DNA of 64,000 bases, from assembly GCA_037447655.1 (NCBI GenBank), contig JBBHKE010001515.1:79770-143769 (forward strand), given 5' to 3'. This document shows positions 45,740 to 57,717 of this stretch, in pieces. The DNA is from Zygnema cylindricum (Eukaryota; Streptophyta; Zygnematophyceae; Zygnematales; Zygnemataceae). The notes under the pieces were generated by a model. The model was not told the origin of the DNA. It saw only the letters and a program-made list of their open reading frames with translations, and made no database searches. Every line of letters begins with the position of its first letter. Position 1 is the first letter of the stretch. A program made the position numbers and the translations under genes.

Positions 45740-46700
45740 GGTTATGGGCCCACCCTCAGGGTGTGCATTTTCAATAGAATAGGGTTCATATATTGAGAAA
45801 CCATGATGAGGGGTGCATTGTTTGAAAAACGGCTATAGGGCATTCTGGGTGGTTGTGTGCGTCGACCAAATGCAAAATAAGGAGTTCCACCATGGTTTGG
45901 AGGATCTTGATTGAGAGGAGGATCCGGGGAAGCATCTGCGAGGCAGAAGTGGTAGAGGATGTTGAAGAAAGCAACTTGTCGGACAAAGAGAACGAGAAGG
46001 GGAAGGAGAAACTCACACTCATGGCTACTGTCATGGTAGATGTTCAAAAAACCGAGGCAAACGATACTGAAATTTGGGATTTCAACAGCATCGTGGCGAC
46101 TCATTTTATTCTCGGGCGTCTCACTGAAACACTTTATACACTCATCTTCACGTGGACAGGGCGGACGAGTTGTGGGAGGCTATTGTCAACATTTACAAGA
46201 GTGGTACTATTCAGCAGCAGAATAGAAACATATGTACACAAAGAGGGAAAGATGGCAGACTTTTGTAATGACTTGGCTGTATAATTTATGGAGTTGGAGA
46301 GTGCAAGAAAACGCAAAAACGACAAAGTGAAGGTGAATTTTTTTTTTGATGAAACTCCCACATGATTATGAAAACATTGCTAACAGGAATCTAGATTTGC
46401 CAGATCATCGATGAATCTGGAACTCTGTTGTGGGGATGATTTTGGTTCGGGAATGCACAATTGAGATTCGGAGAGGAGGAAACAATGTTTAAGCATTGGC
46501 TGCTGGAACTAACTGGGGGGATAAGTATTCCAAGAAACCTTGTAGAAACTTTGGTGGAGGAGGAAGAGGAAACCAATCGGAGGGATTTGGATCGAGGCCT
46601 CCAAAGGGGCTCTGTCATTTTTGTAAGTAGCTAGGACATTACATGGCGGAGTGTACTAAAATGAGAGAGTTGAGATTGAAGGAGGCGCACATCCGAAAAT
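45740..46700 (+). pseudogene. gag: Older copia element, Gag (heavily decayed)
   Basis: Recognisable pieces in different frames are VMGPPSG at the start, KEKLTLMATVM, ILGRLTETLYTL, MILVRECTIEIRRG and a knuckle remnant (CHFCK*LGHYMAEC, about 46614-46655) with a stop inside. No frame is intact for more than about 140 codons. Confidence 0.78.
45742..45754 (+). promoter_or_regulatory. Primer-binding site, initiator tRNA-Met half type
   Basis: TTATGGGCCCACC is a perfect match to the anticodon-arm complement, two bases after the LTR end. Confidence 0.87.
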
Positions 46701-46741
46701 CAGCCGTAGGAAAGAAAAAGGCATTTATAGCAACATAAGTC

Positions 46742-47702
46742 ATGGGAGAGGATTCTGATGAGGACGATGGAGAACTTCTCCTCAACGAGGAGTTGGAAGT
46801 GAAAGGTGAGCCGGGGATTCCAAGGAGGCAAAAGTGCGTTTTCGGTGGAGTGAAAAAAACTCTTGAAGAAGGATGGATTATTGATTTAGGAGTCACTATG
46901 CATATGTGTAGAGAAAAACCATTGTTTACCAAAATGAGAAAGATCCCTACGGTAGAGATAGCGTATGGGGATGGGAGATTACTAACCACTAATTTAGTGG
47001 GATTTGTGGATCTGAAAGTCTTATTTGATGGTAAGACACCCATAGTCACTTTCTCTGATGTTCTTTTTATTCCAAAGTTGAACAAGAATCTTATCTCTAC
47101 GTCGGTTTTAGATGATAAGGGTTTTGAGACAAGTACTAAGGAAAGAGTCTTTGTTGCTAGCTATGAGAATGAAGTGTACTTCACAGCTGAAAAAGGTAGC
47201 CAAGGCATGTTTAGGCTGAATTTGAGTACTGGCAACACCAGAGTTTACTATGCTAGTGTAAATGATTTGATGATGTGGCATTAAACATGGGGACATGTGC
47301 ATCTAGATAGATTAAAAGAAATGAAGAAAATGGGTGAAGTTGAGGGAATACGTTTTGGAGATAATGAGAACTTAGATGATTGTAGTGGATGTGCTCAAGG
47401 TAGGGCCCATAGATTGCCTTTTCCAAAAACCGCAACATATAAAGGTAAATAGGTCTTAGATCTGGTTCATACTGACATATTGGGACCAGCCAAGGTGCTT
47501 AAATAAGGGGACCAACCAAGGTGCTATCAGTTGGAGGGGAAATATTTGTGCTTACTATCACTGATGATTGGTCTAGATACCCTAGAGTATATTTCTTGCA
47601 AAACAAATATGAGGTTTTTTTTTTTAAATAGTATAAAACATGGAGGGAGAAGCTTCATGATACACGTATAAAGAGAGTGAGGAGTGATAATGGGGGGGGG
47701 GA
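46742..47702 (+). pseudogene. pol: Older copia element, protease and integrase start
   Basis: An open frame (46742-47284, 180 codons) contains an acidic linker and a protease in which DSGA has become DLGV (WIIDLGVTMHMC), keeping the catalytic Asp but losing the flanking residues. SDVLFIPKLNKNLIS and MMWH follow, then a stop. HHCC remnants (CSGCAQGRAHRLPFPK) and integrase (TITDDWSRYP) continue in pieces until RVRSDNGG, where the sequence ends at a run of ten G next to another element's LTR. Confidence 0.83.
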
Positions 47703-48750
47703 TGTACAAATTAATGGTTATTTTTAGTATTTTCTAGGTCTAAAATTAAATGCAGAAAAGAAGCCGAGGCAGTCTACCTCTAACTCCTCTCTTCAGCTCC
47801 CACACTTGTCGCAGTCAGTGAAGGTTGAAGAGGGAGATAGAGAAATGGCTGCTTGTGCTATCCAGAGAGAGACAGGCAGATGTTTTAGTAGATATACTAA
47901 AAGGGTACTTGATTGACCCAGGATTTGATCCTCGTACTTACCGTCTGTCAAGCTAGCCGGTAGCCGCTAGCTTTATCCTACAAGTCCAAGATCCTTAGTG
48001 AGACATATAAGGTTTGACAAATATATAAACAGTTAAGCATGAACTAATTCATTTAACGGGAACTATAGAGGTCGTACATGGATACGATTTTGCAAAGTAC
48101 GGAGTACGGTACGGTTTGAAACGGATACCGTATATTTTGTTTTCACAGTGAAACAAATATCGCGCAACAATTTATGGCGGCTACAATTAAAACCCGATTT
48201 TGATCGGACGACCGCGGAGGATGCAGAGATCACGGAATAGAATTTTGGCAGTTTTTGGTCATTGCCACATCGATTGACACGTAGCACGGCCACATTTCAT
48301 TACGGCATCTCCCGCGATTACAGGAACGAATCTCAATATGACATGTGTTGATTGGTTGGCCATATCCTACAATGGCCGAACATAAAGTACACCGACACCT
48401 GTACCTTTCTATACGACACAATATTTTGATTAGTGTCGTACTTCACTAGATAGAGTTTTAGAGAGAGATAGGACTTAGGAAAATTTGGTTCATAAGACCC
48501 TCTCTCCCACAATGCTTCTATACAAAAAGTCAACTTTGACCCTCCATAACTTACTACTCAGCAGAGCAAATTCATAGATTCTTGTTGCTATCAACTCAAA
48601 GGAGTCTTGCCTTCACAGGGGTGAAGGTGGTCACAGTTTTTGTCTACCAGGGTGGTAGTTATTCTTGTTGAAACTCAAAGGGGTCATGGTTATCTTAGAG
48701 GCTTCGTGTGAGATGCTACTCTGAGGACCTATGGAGGTCTTTGAGTTGCA
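47703..48750 (+). repeat. 5' LTR (1048 bp)
   Basis: This starts TGTACAAATTAATGG and ends GAGTTGCA. The gag ATG is at 48731-48733. Confidence 0.92.
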
Positions 48751-49680
48751 GCTTATGGGCCCACCCTTTAGGGTGCCCATCTTTAATGGAACTCTTTTCA
48801 TATACGGGGAAAGTATGATGATAGGAGCTCTATGTGAAAAACGGTTTTGGGGAATAGTGAGTTGACCATTGAGGCGTCCATAAAGTCGTGGGATCCCTCT
48901 TGTATTTAGAGGATACAAATTCCTTAGAGATGCGGATCCATCTCCAACGGAGGACACAAAGAAAAGGGATTGGTGGACAAAGGAAAAGAGAAGGAGACAG
49001 TCACACCAATAGTAATCGGTTCGGCATTCATGTCACCTATTCCGAGGAACGAGGAGAATGATACCGATACTTCGGACTACAACAATATGGCGACAAAGCA
49101 CTTCATCCTCCGCCATATTACTCAAGGGCTTGCATCTCCTCATTTGCAGGTAGAGAGGGCATCTGTTCTTTGGGTAGCTCTCATAGAGATCTATCAAAGT
49201 GGTACGATTCAGCAACAACAGTTGGGTGATAAAAAAATTAACAGATATGTATACAAGGGGGGGAAGATGTTTGATTTTTGTAATGAGCTCGCAACACTTT
49301 TGATGGAGCTAGAGAGTGCTGGACAGATTGAAACTCAAAAGATGAAACTCAAAAGGTTAACTGCTTGCTTATGAAGTTACCAGATGAGTTCAAGAACATA
49401 GTCAACTGTGTGCACGACTTGCCAAACTCAAGGTGGATATGGAATTCATGTGGTAGGGATGATTCTCGTTCGGGAGAATACGATTGAGATCCGAAGGGGA
49501 GGAAAGAGTGGCCAAGCCTTGGCAACTGCGACCGATTGGAGGAACAAGGATTCTCGGAAACCGGTCGGAAACTATGGGAGGGGGGATCAGAAAAAACAGA
49601 CCGACGAGTTTGGACCAAGGGCTCCCAAAGATTTATGTCATTTTTGTAAGAAACCTGGGCACTATATGGCAGAGTGCACT
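48731..49680 (+). pseudogene. gag: copia Gag
   Basis: From the LTR ATG the frame reads MEVFELQLMGPPFRVPIFNG and continues through FIYGESMMIGALCEKRFWG to a stop at about 48860. An open piece (48970-49374, 134 codons) holds KHFILRHITQGLASPHLQVE and FCNELATLLMELESA. After a frameshift the C-terminus continues in the frame of the next entry. Confidence 0.85.
48753..48765 (+). promoter_or_regulatory. Primer-binding site, initiator tRNA-Met half type
   Basis: TTATGGGCCCACC, 13 of 13 to the anticodon-arm complement, two bases (GC) after the LTR end. Confidence 0.88.
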
Positions 49681-50808
49681 AAACTAACCGAGCTTCGGTT
49701 AAAGGATGGGCAAATCCGTGGACCTCTAAGAGGAAAGAAAAAGGCTCTTGTGATTGAGGTACACGAGGAGGAATCCAAGGACGAGGACGGTGAGCTCTTG
49801 CTGGATGAGGAGTTGGAGGCAAAGACCGAGGTTGAAAATCCTCGAAAGCAGAAGTGTGCTTCTGGAGGTTTAAAAGGTGAAGGAGGTTGGATTGTGGATT
49901 GCGGTGCCTCTATGCACATGTGTAAGGATAAACACCTATTCACTAAGATGAGAAAGATTCCCACCATACAGATAGAGTATGGGGATGGGAGGGTCGACAC
50001 TACTACTATGGTAGAATCGGTAGATCTGAAAGTCTTAGTGGAGGGAAAGACATCCATAGTGACATTTTCTGATGTGTTGTTTATTCCAGGGTTAAACAAA
50101 AACCTCATCTCAACATCTGTGTTAGATGATAAGGGTTTTGAGACTAGCACTAGGAAGGGAACCTTTACTGCTAGCTTTGAGGAGGAAGTTTATTTCACTG
50201 CTAAAAAAGATATCCAAGGGATGTTTAGACTAATTTTACACAATGAAAAGAAAAAACTTTACTATGCTGGTGTTCATAATATTATGTTGTGTCATAAGAG
50301 GCTTCAACATGTGCATTTAGATAAGTTGAAAGAAATGAAAAAGATGGGAATAGTGGAAGGAATTCAGTTCGGAGAAAGTGAAAACCTAAGTGATTGTAGT
50401 GGTTGTGCTCAAGGTAAAGCACACAGATTACCCTTCCCAAATGAAGCCACTTATAAAGGGGAAAAAATGTTAAACTTGGTACAAACTGATATTTGGGGAC
50501 CGGCCAAAGTGCCCTCACCCGGTGGTAAAAGGTTTATGATGACAATCACTAACGATTGGTCTCGATACTCTAGAGTGTATTTTTTGAAAAATAAATCACA
50601 GGCCCCACAGGTTTTTAAAGAATATAAGGCACGGAGTGAGAAACTCCATGAAACCTCTATTAAGAGAGTAAGGAGTGATAATCGGGGAGAGTATACCTCC
50701 AATCAATTTGAGGATTTTATGAGAGAAGATGGAGTGCAACACCAAAAGACAGTTCCTAAAAATCTTGAGCAGAATGGTGTAGCCGAGAGGGAATATGCTC
50801 TCAGATAA
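49408..50808 (+). pseudogene. pol: copia Gag C-terminus, protease and integrase, longest open frame of the window
   Basis: This uninterrupted frame of 466 codons spans the Gag C-terminus (MILVRENTIEIRRGGKSGQA), the CCHC knuckle CHFCKKPGHYMAEC, an acidic linker, protease with DCGA instead of DSGA (IVDCGASMHMCKD), the HHCC region (CHKRLQHVHL, with Cys for Trp and Gln for Gly, then CSGCAQGKAHRLPFP) and integrase TDIWGPAKVPSPGG, SDNRGEYTSNQF and NGVAERE. It ends after the catalytic Glu where a short deletion shifts the frame. Despite its length, the altered protease and zinc-site residues argue against function. Confidence 0.88.
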
Positions 50809-51530
50809 GATGATAGGAAAGAGATTTTGGGGCCGAAACTATGAACTGTGCATATTATCTCAAGAATAGAGTTTTTACTTTGGCAGCAAAAGGCCAAACT
50901 CCTTTTGAGAGATGGACCGGCCGAAAACCAGAATTTTCACACTAAAAGGTTTTGGGTAGAAATGTATTCAGCCTACACATAGATCGGTCAAATTAGAATT
51001 TGGATCCGAAAGGAAAACTAAGATATATGTTAGGATATGATGAAGATGTAAAAGGATATAGAGTCTATGATCTCAAGAGAGAAGATATAATCATAGTAAA
51101 GCATCTAGTTGTCATGGATGAAGGAAAATCTATAGATCCCTTTTAGTATACAAAGACAATCAAAATCAGATTTGAGTCAAAAAATTCTGATGACTTTGAG
51201 CTTCCTTAATATTCAAGTTTTCAAGAAGATGCTGACCTTGCAGGTTCAAAAAATAATGAGGAGGATTCAGCCGTGGAACCCCTAATGCCAACTCCAACCG
51301 ATGTGGAAGACGTGGTGGAAATAGACCCGAAGTCGAGGGATAGGGGAGAAGATGAAATTATTCGAAAGAATCCACGAGAGCCATCCATTCCGGCATCACA
51401 GTTTGAGGGTGGAAGAAGAAGCAGCAAAAGACTGTAGGAGAAACAAGTTAACAACAAGGTAACCAAAACTGTCTCATCTCGATGAACCCAAGACTTATGG
51501 TGAGGCGATGAAATGTCCTGAGAGGAACTG
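50809..51530 (+). pseudogene. pol: copia integrase C-terminus and linker
   Basis: Blocks RFWGRNYELCI/YYLKNRVFTLAA, FERWTGRKPEFSH, GYDEDVKGYRVYDLKREDI and MDEGKSIDPF are present with stops at Trp, Leu, Lys and Gln positions. The basic RRSSKRL...KQVNNKVTK linker follows. Confidence 0.8.
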
Positions 51531-52390
51531 GTGGAAGACAACCATTAATGAGGAGATGGCTTTGATTATGGCAGCCAATACGTGAAAATTGGTGGACTGT
51601 CCCCTTGATAGGAAGCTAATCAGGTGTAAGTGGGTATTCAAATTGGAACTCAACCCGGATAACACCATTGAGCGCTACAAGGCTCGGTTAGTGGCGAATG
51701 GATTTTCCCAAAAAGAGGGAATTGACTACGAGAGACTTTTGCTCCGGTCGTCAAGTTTCACTCTGTTCGGATTCTTCTCAGTATGGCGGCAACAGATTAC
51801 ACGGAAGTGCATCAGATAGACATCAAAACGGCCTTCCTACATGGAGAGATGGAAAATTAGATTTTTATGCGACAGCTCGAAGGATTTGTGGAACAAGGGG
51901 AGGAGAACAAGGTATGCCGATTGATCAAATCTTTGTATGGGCTGAAACAAGCGCCCCGGCAAAAGAACAAGAAGCTCGACTAGTTTCTTACTGGTTTGGG
52001 ATATATTCGGATCACCTCAAATCACTCAATTTATTTGTTTGAAGTTGAGGAAGAAATCATTTTTATTGCAATTTATGTTGATGATTTGCTTGTTTTAAGT
52101 TAATCTGAGGATAAAACAAAAAGGTTGAAAAGTGATCTAAAAGGAAGATTTTAGTCAAAAGATATGGGAGAAGCAAGGTATATTTTGGGAATTCAGGTAG
52201 AGAGAGATAGAGATAGAAAGATAATAAGATAAAATCAAAAAGAGGCTATTGGAAACATTTTAGAAAAATTCCAAATGGACAAGGCCGATAGTTGTAACAC
52301 TCATATAAAACTAAAGAAGGGAAGTGAGGGGAGTGTGGAAGAAGGAGTTATAATTTTGGATGAGGAGATAGGCCCGGAAGAGAAAAGATT
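51530..52390 (+). pseudogene. pol: copia reverse transcriptase
   Basis: This has [82 protein letters not shown] and YVDD (52073-52084). There are more than eight stops and frameshifts. Confidence 0.87.
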
Positions 52391-53067
52391 TGTGCACACC
52401 ATCCCTTATTGACAAGTAGTGGGCAGCCTAATATATTTCATGAATTGTACCCGCCCGGACATACCTGCAGCTATATGAGTACTAAGTGGGAGTCTGAATG
52501 CTCCCACTAAGAAAGATTGGGAGGCAGCTAAGAGAGTCCTTAGATATCTCATAGGGACTAGAGATCTATGGTTGCATTTGGGTGGGAACAATACTAACAT
52601 CATTACTTGGAGTGATGCCAGCTATGGGGATGCTCCTATGAGGAGATGCACGTCTAGATATGTATTGTATGTGGGTGATAGGGCTTCCTGCTGGAGCAGC
52701 AATCAGCAAAAGGTCATTGCTCAGTCCACCGTGGAGGCTGAGTACATGGCCTCTTGCTCTGTTGTAAAAGAATTAATGTGGGTCAAGTCTTTGCTTAGTG
52801 AGCTTGGTCACCTTCAGAGTGGTGTGCAGAATTTTTTTGTGATAATTAGGCAGCGATCGTTATTGCTGCAAATCCTAAACATCATATTAAAGCCAAACAC
52901 ATGGACATTAGACTCAGTTTTGTTAAAGAGAAGGTAGAAAACAAAATAATCAGTTTAGAGTATAAACTAGACAACGAGATAGTAGTAGATATGATGACCA
53001 AACCTGTGCCTTCCCCTAAGCTAATTTTCTGCTTGGACAAGTGTGGTCTGAAAATAAAAAGTGACTA
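52391..53067 (+). pseudogene. pol: copia RNase H
   Basis: QVVGSLIYFMNCTRPDIPAA is followed by RYLIGTRDLWLHLGG, ITWSDASYGDAPMRRC (more complete than in the sister element), WSSNQQKVIAQSTVEAEYMAS, a broken DNQAAI block, KAKHMDIRLSF and MMTKPVPSPKL. Confidence 0.87.
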
Positions 53068-53081
53068 GAAAATAAGGGGAG
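53068..53081 (+). promoter_or_regulatory. Polypurine tract
   Basis: GAAAATAAGGGGAG directly before the 3' LTR. Confidence 0.75.
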
Positions 53082-54122
53082 TGTAGAAATTAATGGTTAT
53101 TTGTTTGTATTTTCTAGGTCTAAAATGGAAGGCAGAAAAGAAGTCGAGGCAGTCTGCTTCTAACTCCTCTCTTCAGCTCCCACACTTTTCGCAGTCACTC
53201 AAAGTTGAAGAGGGAGCTAAAGCCATGGCTGCCTATGCTGCTTAGAGAGATAGAGAGACAGGTGGTAGATTTTGGTAGATTTACCATAATATACCTGATG
53301 GACCCAAGATTTGATCCTTGTACCTACCGTTCGTCAGATCTGCAGTAGCTGGTAGCTTTTTCCCATAGTCTAGGATCGGTGCTGAGACATATAGGGTTTG
53401 AGAAACATTTAAACAAATTCATTTCACTGTAACTATAGACGTCGCGGATCGATACAGTTTTGTAAAGTACGGAGTACAATACGAACACGCAATGGATATC
53501 GCGCATTTTGTTTCGACAGCGAAACAAATATCGCGCAATGATTTATAACGGCTACGATTGAAAACCGGTTTTGATCGGACAGCAGCAATGGACGCCGAGA
53601 TCGCGAAATAGGATTTTGGCAGTTTTTGTCATCGCCACGTCGATCGACACATGGCACGACAACATTTGATTACGGCATCTCCGGGGATTTGAGGAACGAA
53701 TCCAGATATGACATGTGTTAGTTCATTGGCCATGTCGTACAATGGTCGTACATAAAGTACATCAGCACATGTACCTTTCTGTACGATATTGTATTTTGAT
53801 TGGTGTTGTACTTTAGTAGATAGTGTTTTAGAGAGAGATAAGACTTAGGAAGATTTGGAAGATAGGACCACTCTTTTCCAGAGAAACCATGTACAAAAGG
53901 TCAACTTTGACCCTCCATAACTTACTGCTCAAGGGAGCAAATTTAGAGATTCTTTTTGCTTTCGACTCCGAGGAGTCTTGTTTTCACAAGGGTGAAGGTG
54001 GTCAAAGTTTTTGTCTACCAGGGTGGCAATTATTATTGCTGAAACACAAAGGGGTCAGGGTTATCCTAGAGGCTTCTTGCAAGCTGTCATTTTTGAGGAC
54101 CTATGGAGGTCTGAGAGTTGCA
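53082..54122 (+). repeat. 3' LTR (1041 bp)
   Basis: This starts TGTAGAAATTAATGG and ends GAGAGTTGCA. The gag ATG of the LTR end is retained. Confidence 0.92.
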
Positions 54123-55468
54123 CGTCTTGGTTACATGTCTTTTTTAAATGTCGTTTTAGTTTCAGTGTTGTTAGCGTTCTAGATTATTTTTTCCCTTGTT
54201 TCGTATTATAGTAGTACGGTTGTTTTTATTACTTAGTGCGTTGTGGGTGTCCTGTTCGGTTTAGTGCGCGCATTCTATTTCGACGTAAGAATGTATTGTT
54301 AGGCGCATGTCCGCTTGTGCTCTGCGACTCCATAATGTCATTTTTCTCTTGTGGAGTTATAGTGGTTGTTAGTGGTCGGTCGTTAGAAGGTATTTTAGAA
54401 AGTGTCTAGATCATTGTTTGATATCATAAAAGAGGAGGAAGAAATAATTTTGTAAAAAAGGTTCCAATTTTGTAAAAAGGTTCCAATTAAGTATACGACT
54501 TTGATTGGAGAATATTTGTGAATTATTTTGCTGCCTGTTTCGCTTCCCCTTTGATGGTTAGAAATGTTTCGGATGCGTCTTTGCCGTGCTTTCTTTTTTA
54601 GTTTTTATAAAAAAAAAAAAAAGCTCTACAAGAAATGTGAAGTACGAGAAGGACATATCAATGTGAAAAATATAGTATAACGTCCTGCTTCATGCGTCCA
54701 GTTTTTTTTGGGAGATCGTTTCCCGATATTGAGCAAATCGTGTCACTGTTTGCGGAGTCAAAAGGTTCTCAAAATATTTTCGGGCATTTTTTGAGAAGTT
54801 TCCGGGCAGTTTTGTGTGCCTGTGTATAGAATTTAATCTGCCCCAATATACACGTACTAGAAAATTAGTGGAGCAATATTTCCCGCGCATTTTGCAATCA
54901 TTGCGCTTTTGCAGCTCCTGTCTTTTTTGCGTCCTCAGCCCCTATTCTCTCCAAACCTAAAAAAGTACAGAAGTCTTAACGGGCTCTTGCTAAACGACAA
55001 ATTTTTGTGGCACGCGTCTAACAGGTTTTTTTGCGGGCAGTTTTTTCTTTGCCCTCGTACGGTTAGTTGTCACATGTGTCCATGTGGTTATCCGCTTGTC
55101 AGGTCCACAAGACAAATGGACTGAAATGCACGTTCGCTACAGACAAAATCAATGATTTCCTGGAGACGTATCTTTGAGAATCGATGTGAATTTTAAGAAG
55201 ATTCGCTTCGACTCCAATCCAGCTAGGCATAAATATTAATTAATACAAACGCAAACCGCCAAAAAATGAAGCAAACCGCCAAAAATTGCCGCAAACGGCC
55301 TCAAAACTGGCCATTAGAAATTCCCGTATGTTTTCGATAGGCGTTAACTTTTACAAATCGCCAGTTTTTGGACCTTGAACGGAAAATTATAGGCTCAACA
55401 TCCACCGTTGGATTCTTTTCGTGCGCGTGCGAAACTGTTTCGGCATCTGTACAATTCTCGGCAGACGA
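54123..55468. other. No recognised gene
   Basis: Unassigned sequence with short tandem repeats (54446-54490, TTTTGTAAAAAGGTTCCAA; 55248-55290, CAAACCGCCAAAAA). No supported frame. Confidence 0.4.
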
Positions 55469-56496
55469 CACCTTGAATCGTTGTTAGCGTATAGAAATTA
55501 TTAGTGTAAAGAAAAAATTAGCGTCATTCATTCTAACTTAAGGCCAGGAGACGTGGCAGATAATGGTCCACGACCTTAAATATTGTAATTTATTATATTT
55601 AATGTATCAATGTCAAAATTTTGGGGTGCCGATATAGCGTAAATAAGGCTAATAACTAGTGTTGGGTATCGAGGACCGTTTACCGATATTCGATATATAT
55701 CGAATTTCAGGTACCCGATAATCGATATATCGCTTCGATATATCGAATTTCAAATCATCGCCAATATATCGCCAATATATCGAAGCTTAAAAAAAAAAAA
55801 AAAAAAAAATCCCACTGGTTTTCAAAGTCTCGTGACTTCGGACAAAGTGACTGTAAAATCTTTGCTGGAAAGAAATACGGTTTTTTTCCTGAAAGTCAGC
55901 AGAGTGAAAGAGATCTCTGAGGTACATGGGTACACTTGTGAAGTACACGTACGTCATACGCAAGTACAATTTTCCAGACGAAAAAGGGCGGTGTCCATAT
56001 ATTCGATGATTATTGAGATTTGGTAGTCAGCTTACATGGAGCCACTCATATCAGAACACGTATGTAAGACTTATTTACAAAAGATACGCGATGTACCCGA
56101 GGCCTCTGTAATACATAAATTTTGTTGTCCGTACTATTACATAGACCTCCTCGTGTAACCATACCCCAAAAAATTAATCATTAGAATTTCAGAATTAGTA
56201 CTTTTTTGTCGGTTACGTTTTGCGGCGTCTACCTTTAAGTCACGGAACGAAAATCACGACGTACGTGGCGTATTAGACAATTTGAAATTTTAGCCAAAAT
56301 AACATATTATATTAAAAAATAAAAATATTAAATTTAAAAAATACTATATATCGCGATATATAACGCGATAATTTATGTTGGTCTTGGAACGATATATCGA
56401 GGATTCTGCTCGATCGATATTCGATATTTCAAATATCGAGATTATCGCGATATGAATTTACCCGATACCCAACACTACTAATAACGATTTACGGTG
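55469..56496. mobile_element. Mariner-like MITE, 199-bp subfamily, split by a hAT-like MITE
   Basis: The outer parts (55469-55656 and 56486-56496) match the intact copy at 61865-62063 (GAGACGTGGCAGATNATGGTCC, AAAATTTTGGGGTGCCGATA). Without the 821-bp insert and one 8-bp duplication it is 199 bp, the same length as the intact copy. The right TA is present. The left one has decayed to GA. Confidence 0.85.
55657..56477. mobile_element. hAT-like MITE (821 bp)
   Basis: The ends TAGTGTTGGGTATCG and CGATACCCAACACTA are perfect inverted repeats. The perfect 8-bp duplication CTAATAAC flanks it (55649-55656 and 56478-56485). The subterminal regions carry many CGATATATCG palindromes like the relative at 15883-17159. 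It has no coding capacity. Confidence 0.92.
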
Positions 56497-56503
56497 TACA
56501 ATA

Positions 56504-56534
56504 CACCGCGAATCGTTATTAGTGTCAAAGTCAC
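56504..56534. mobile_element. Mariner-like MITE, left-end fragment
   Basis: CACCGCGAATCGTTATTAGTG after TA. It is cut after 31 bp by the Harbinger-like terminus. Confidence 0.65.
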
Positions 56535-56537
56535 TAA

Positions 56538-56619
56538 GGGTATGTCCCCATGTGCATAAGTATGGGTTTGGATTGGCAGAAAACCAGATGTCAGTCACTT
56601 CAGAGTTTTTGGTAGCAAG
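56538..56619. mobile_element. Harbinger-like MITE, left-end fragment
   Basis: GGGTATGTCCCCATGTGCAT preceded by TAA matches the left end at 2465 (GGGTGTGTCCCCATGTGCAT). It is cut at 56619 by the LTR of the gag-only element. No right end was found. Confidence 0.65.
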
Positions 56620-57717
56620 TGTTGTTTTGAAAAGTTTGTTTCGTGCGTACGCGACAGTTCGTGCGCTATGGAATTTAATGTGGAGGTTCGAATGGATTCA
56701 TGGACTGGGGGAGCGAACGAACGGATATAATTTAAGTGATGTAAAAGACTCACTGAATGGCGGGTACAAGCACTGACAAATGGACGGCGGATCGCGAAGC
56801 GATCCGATGTAGAATAAATGAAATGTTGAAACAGGCACCGCCGGTACGGCGGAGTTACGACGTAAACAGGACAACGCAACTGCGGTTATTTTTGATGAAT
56901 ATGCGCCGCCGGTACGGAGCAACTGCGACGCAGACGAGTCAACGCAGTTGCGGTTACCTTGATATGATTTGCACGGACAAAGCAGCTGACGCAGCTGCGG
57001 ATAATATGACTAGTATAGATTGTGAGTAATGATATTTACTTAGTGGTAGGTTGGTTTTTGACGTACGAAGATTGTGGAGATGTCGGTGTAAATATTATGT
57101 ACAACAAGGTTTGTCTATTTGCTAATTAATTATTAGTGTAGATTTGTTCGGTCTGACATACTTCGAACTATTTGGGTATACTTACAATAGTTTAGGTAGA
57201 TGGTAGATACCGTACGGCTGGTATGCCTCCGTACATTCAGTAGTGAACTCTCTCAGTATAACTTGTAGGACTTAGAATATTTTGAGTATCGCGGTCAAGT
57301 TTATCAAAGCAATGGCAAACTGTTTTCTGCATCTTTGACCTGTTGGTGTGATCACTCTGTTTGGTAATTTCATGTGAAACTTTGTGGGGTTATTCTATGA
57401 TATAGAATCTATATCTTTGTGAAGTTTCATTGTATTCCACTATATCTGTAAGATTTTGTGAGCAGTCTAAGTGGTTAGTTTGTGAAGCTGTCAGCTGTTT
57501 TAGTTAAACTCTTGAGCTTATATCTTCTAGATGCTTTAGTGGATTTGGCTGTAACTTTGGGAGTTTACATTGTATATGGTATACTTAATATTGGTGAAGT
57601 TTGAGGTGATTCGGTTTATTGTGGAGTAATCTGTGATGTCTGTAACACAACTGTTTTTGAGGTAGTTTGTGGGTGTTTCCGTGAGTAATCCATGGCTGAA
57701 ATAGGCTATGGACAACA
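56620..57717 (+). repeat. 5' LTR of the gag-only element (about 1098 bp)
   Basis: The start TGTTGTTTTGAAAAGTTTG recurs at 60545. The end CAACA is placed by analogy with the other elements (gag ATG at 57692, two-base spacer, primer site). It contains short repeats with CGCCGGTACGG and CAACTGCGGTTA (about 56835-56960). Confidence 0.75.

Larger units (their letters stand above)
47703..54122 (+). mobile_element. Nearly complete copia element (6420 bp)
   Basis: This has LTRs of 1048 and 1041 bp, a perfect primer site, gag-pol in Ty1/copia order and a purine tract. It is of the same family as 37445-43888. The flanks differ (GGGGA on the left, CGTCT on the right), so no target duplication survives. 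The left flank is integrase of the older element, but the right flank is not, which implies a rearrangement. Many stops make it inactive. Confidence 0.92.

Noticed and set aside
36042-54122. A previously undescribed defence or biosynthetic gene cluster
   Set aside because: Every long frame here carries Ty1/copia hallmarks (CCHC, DSGA-type protease, DDE integrase, YVDD, RNase H).
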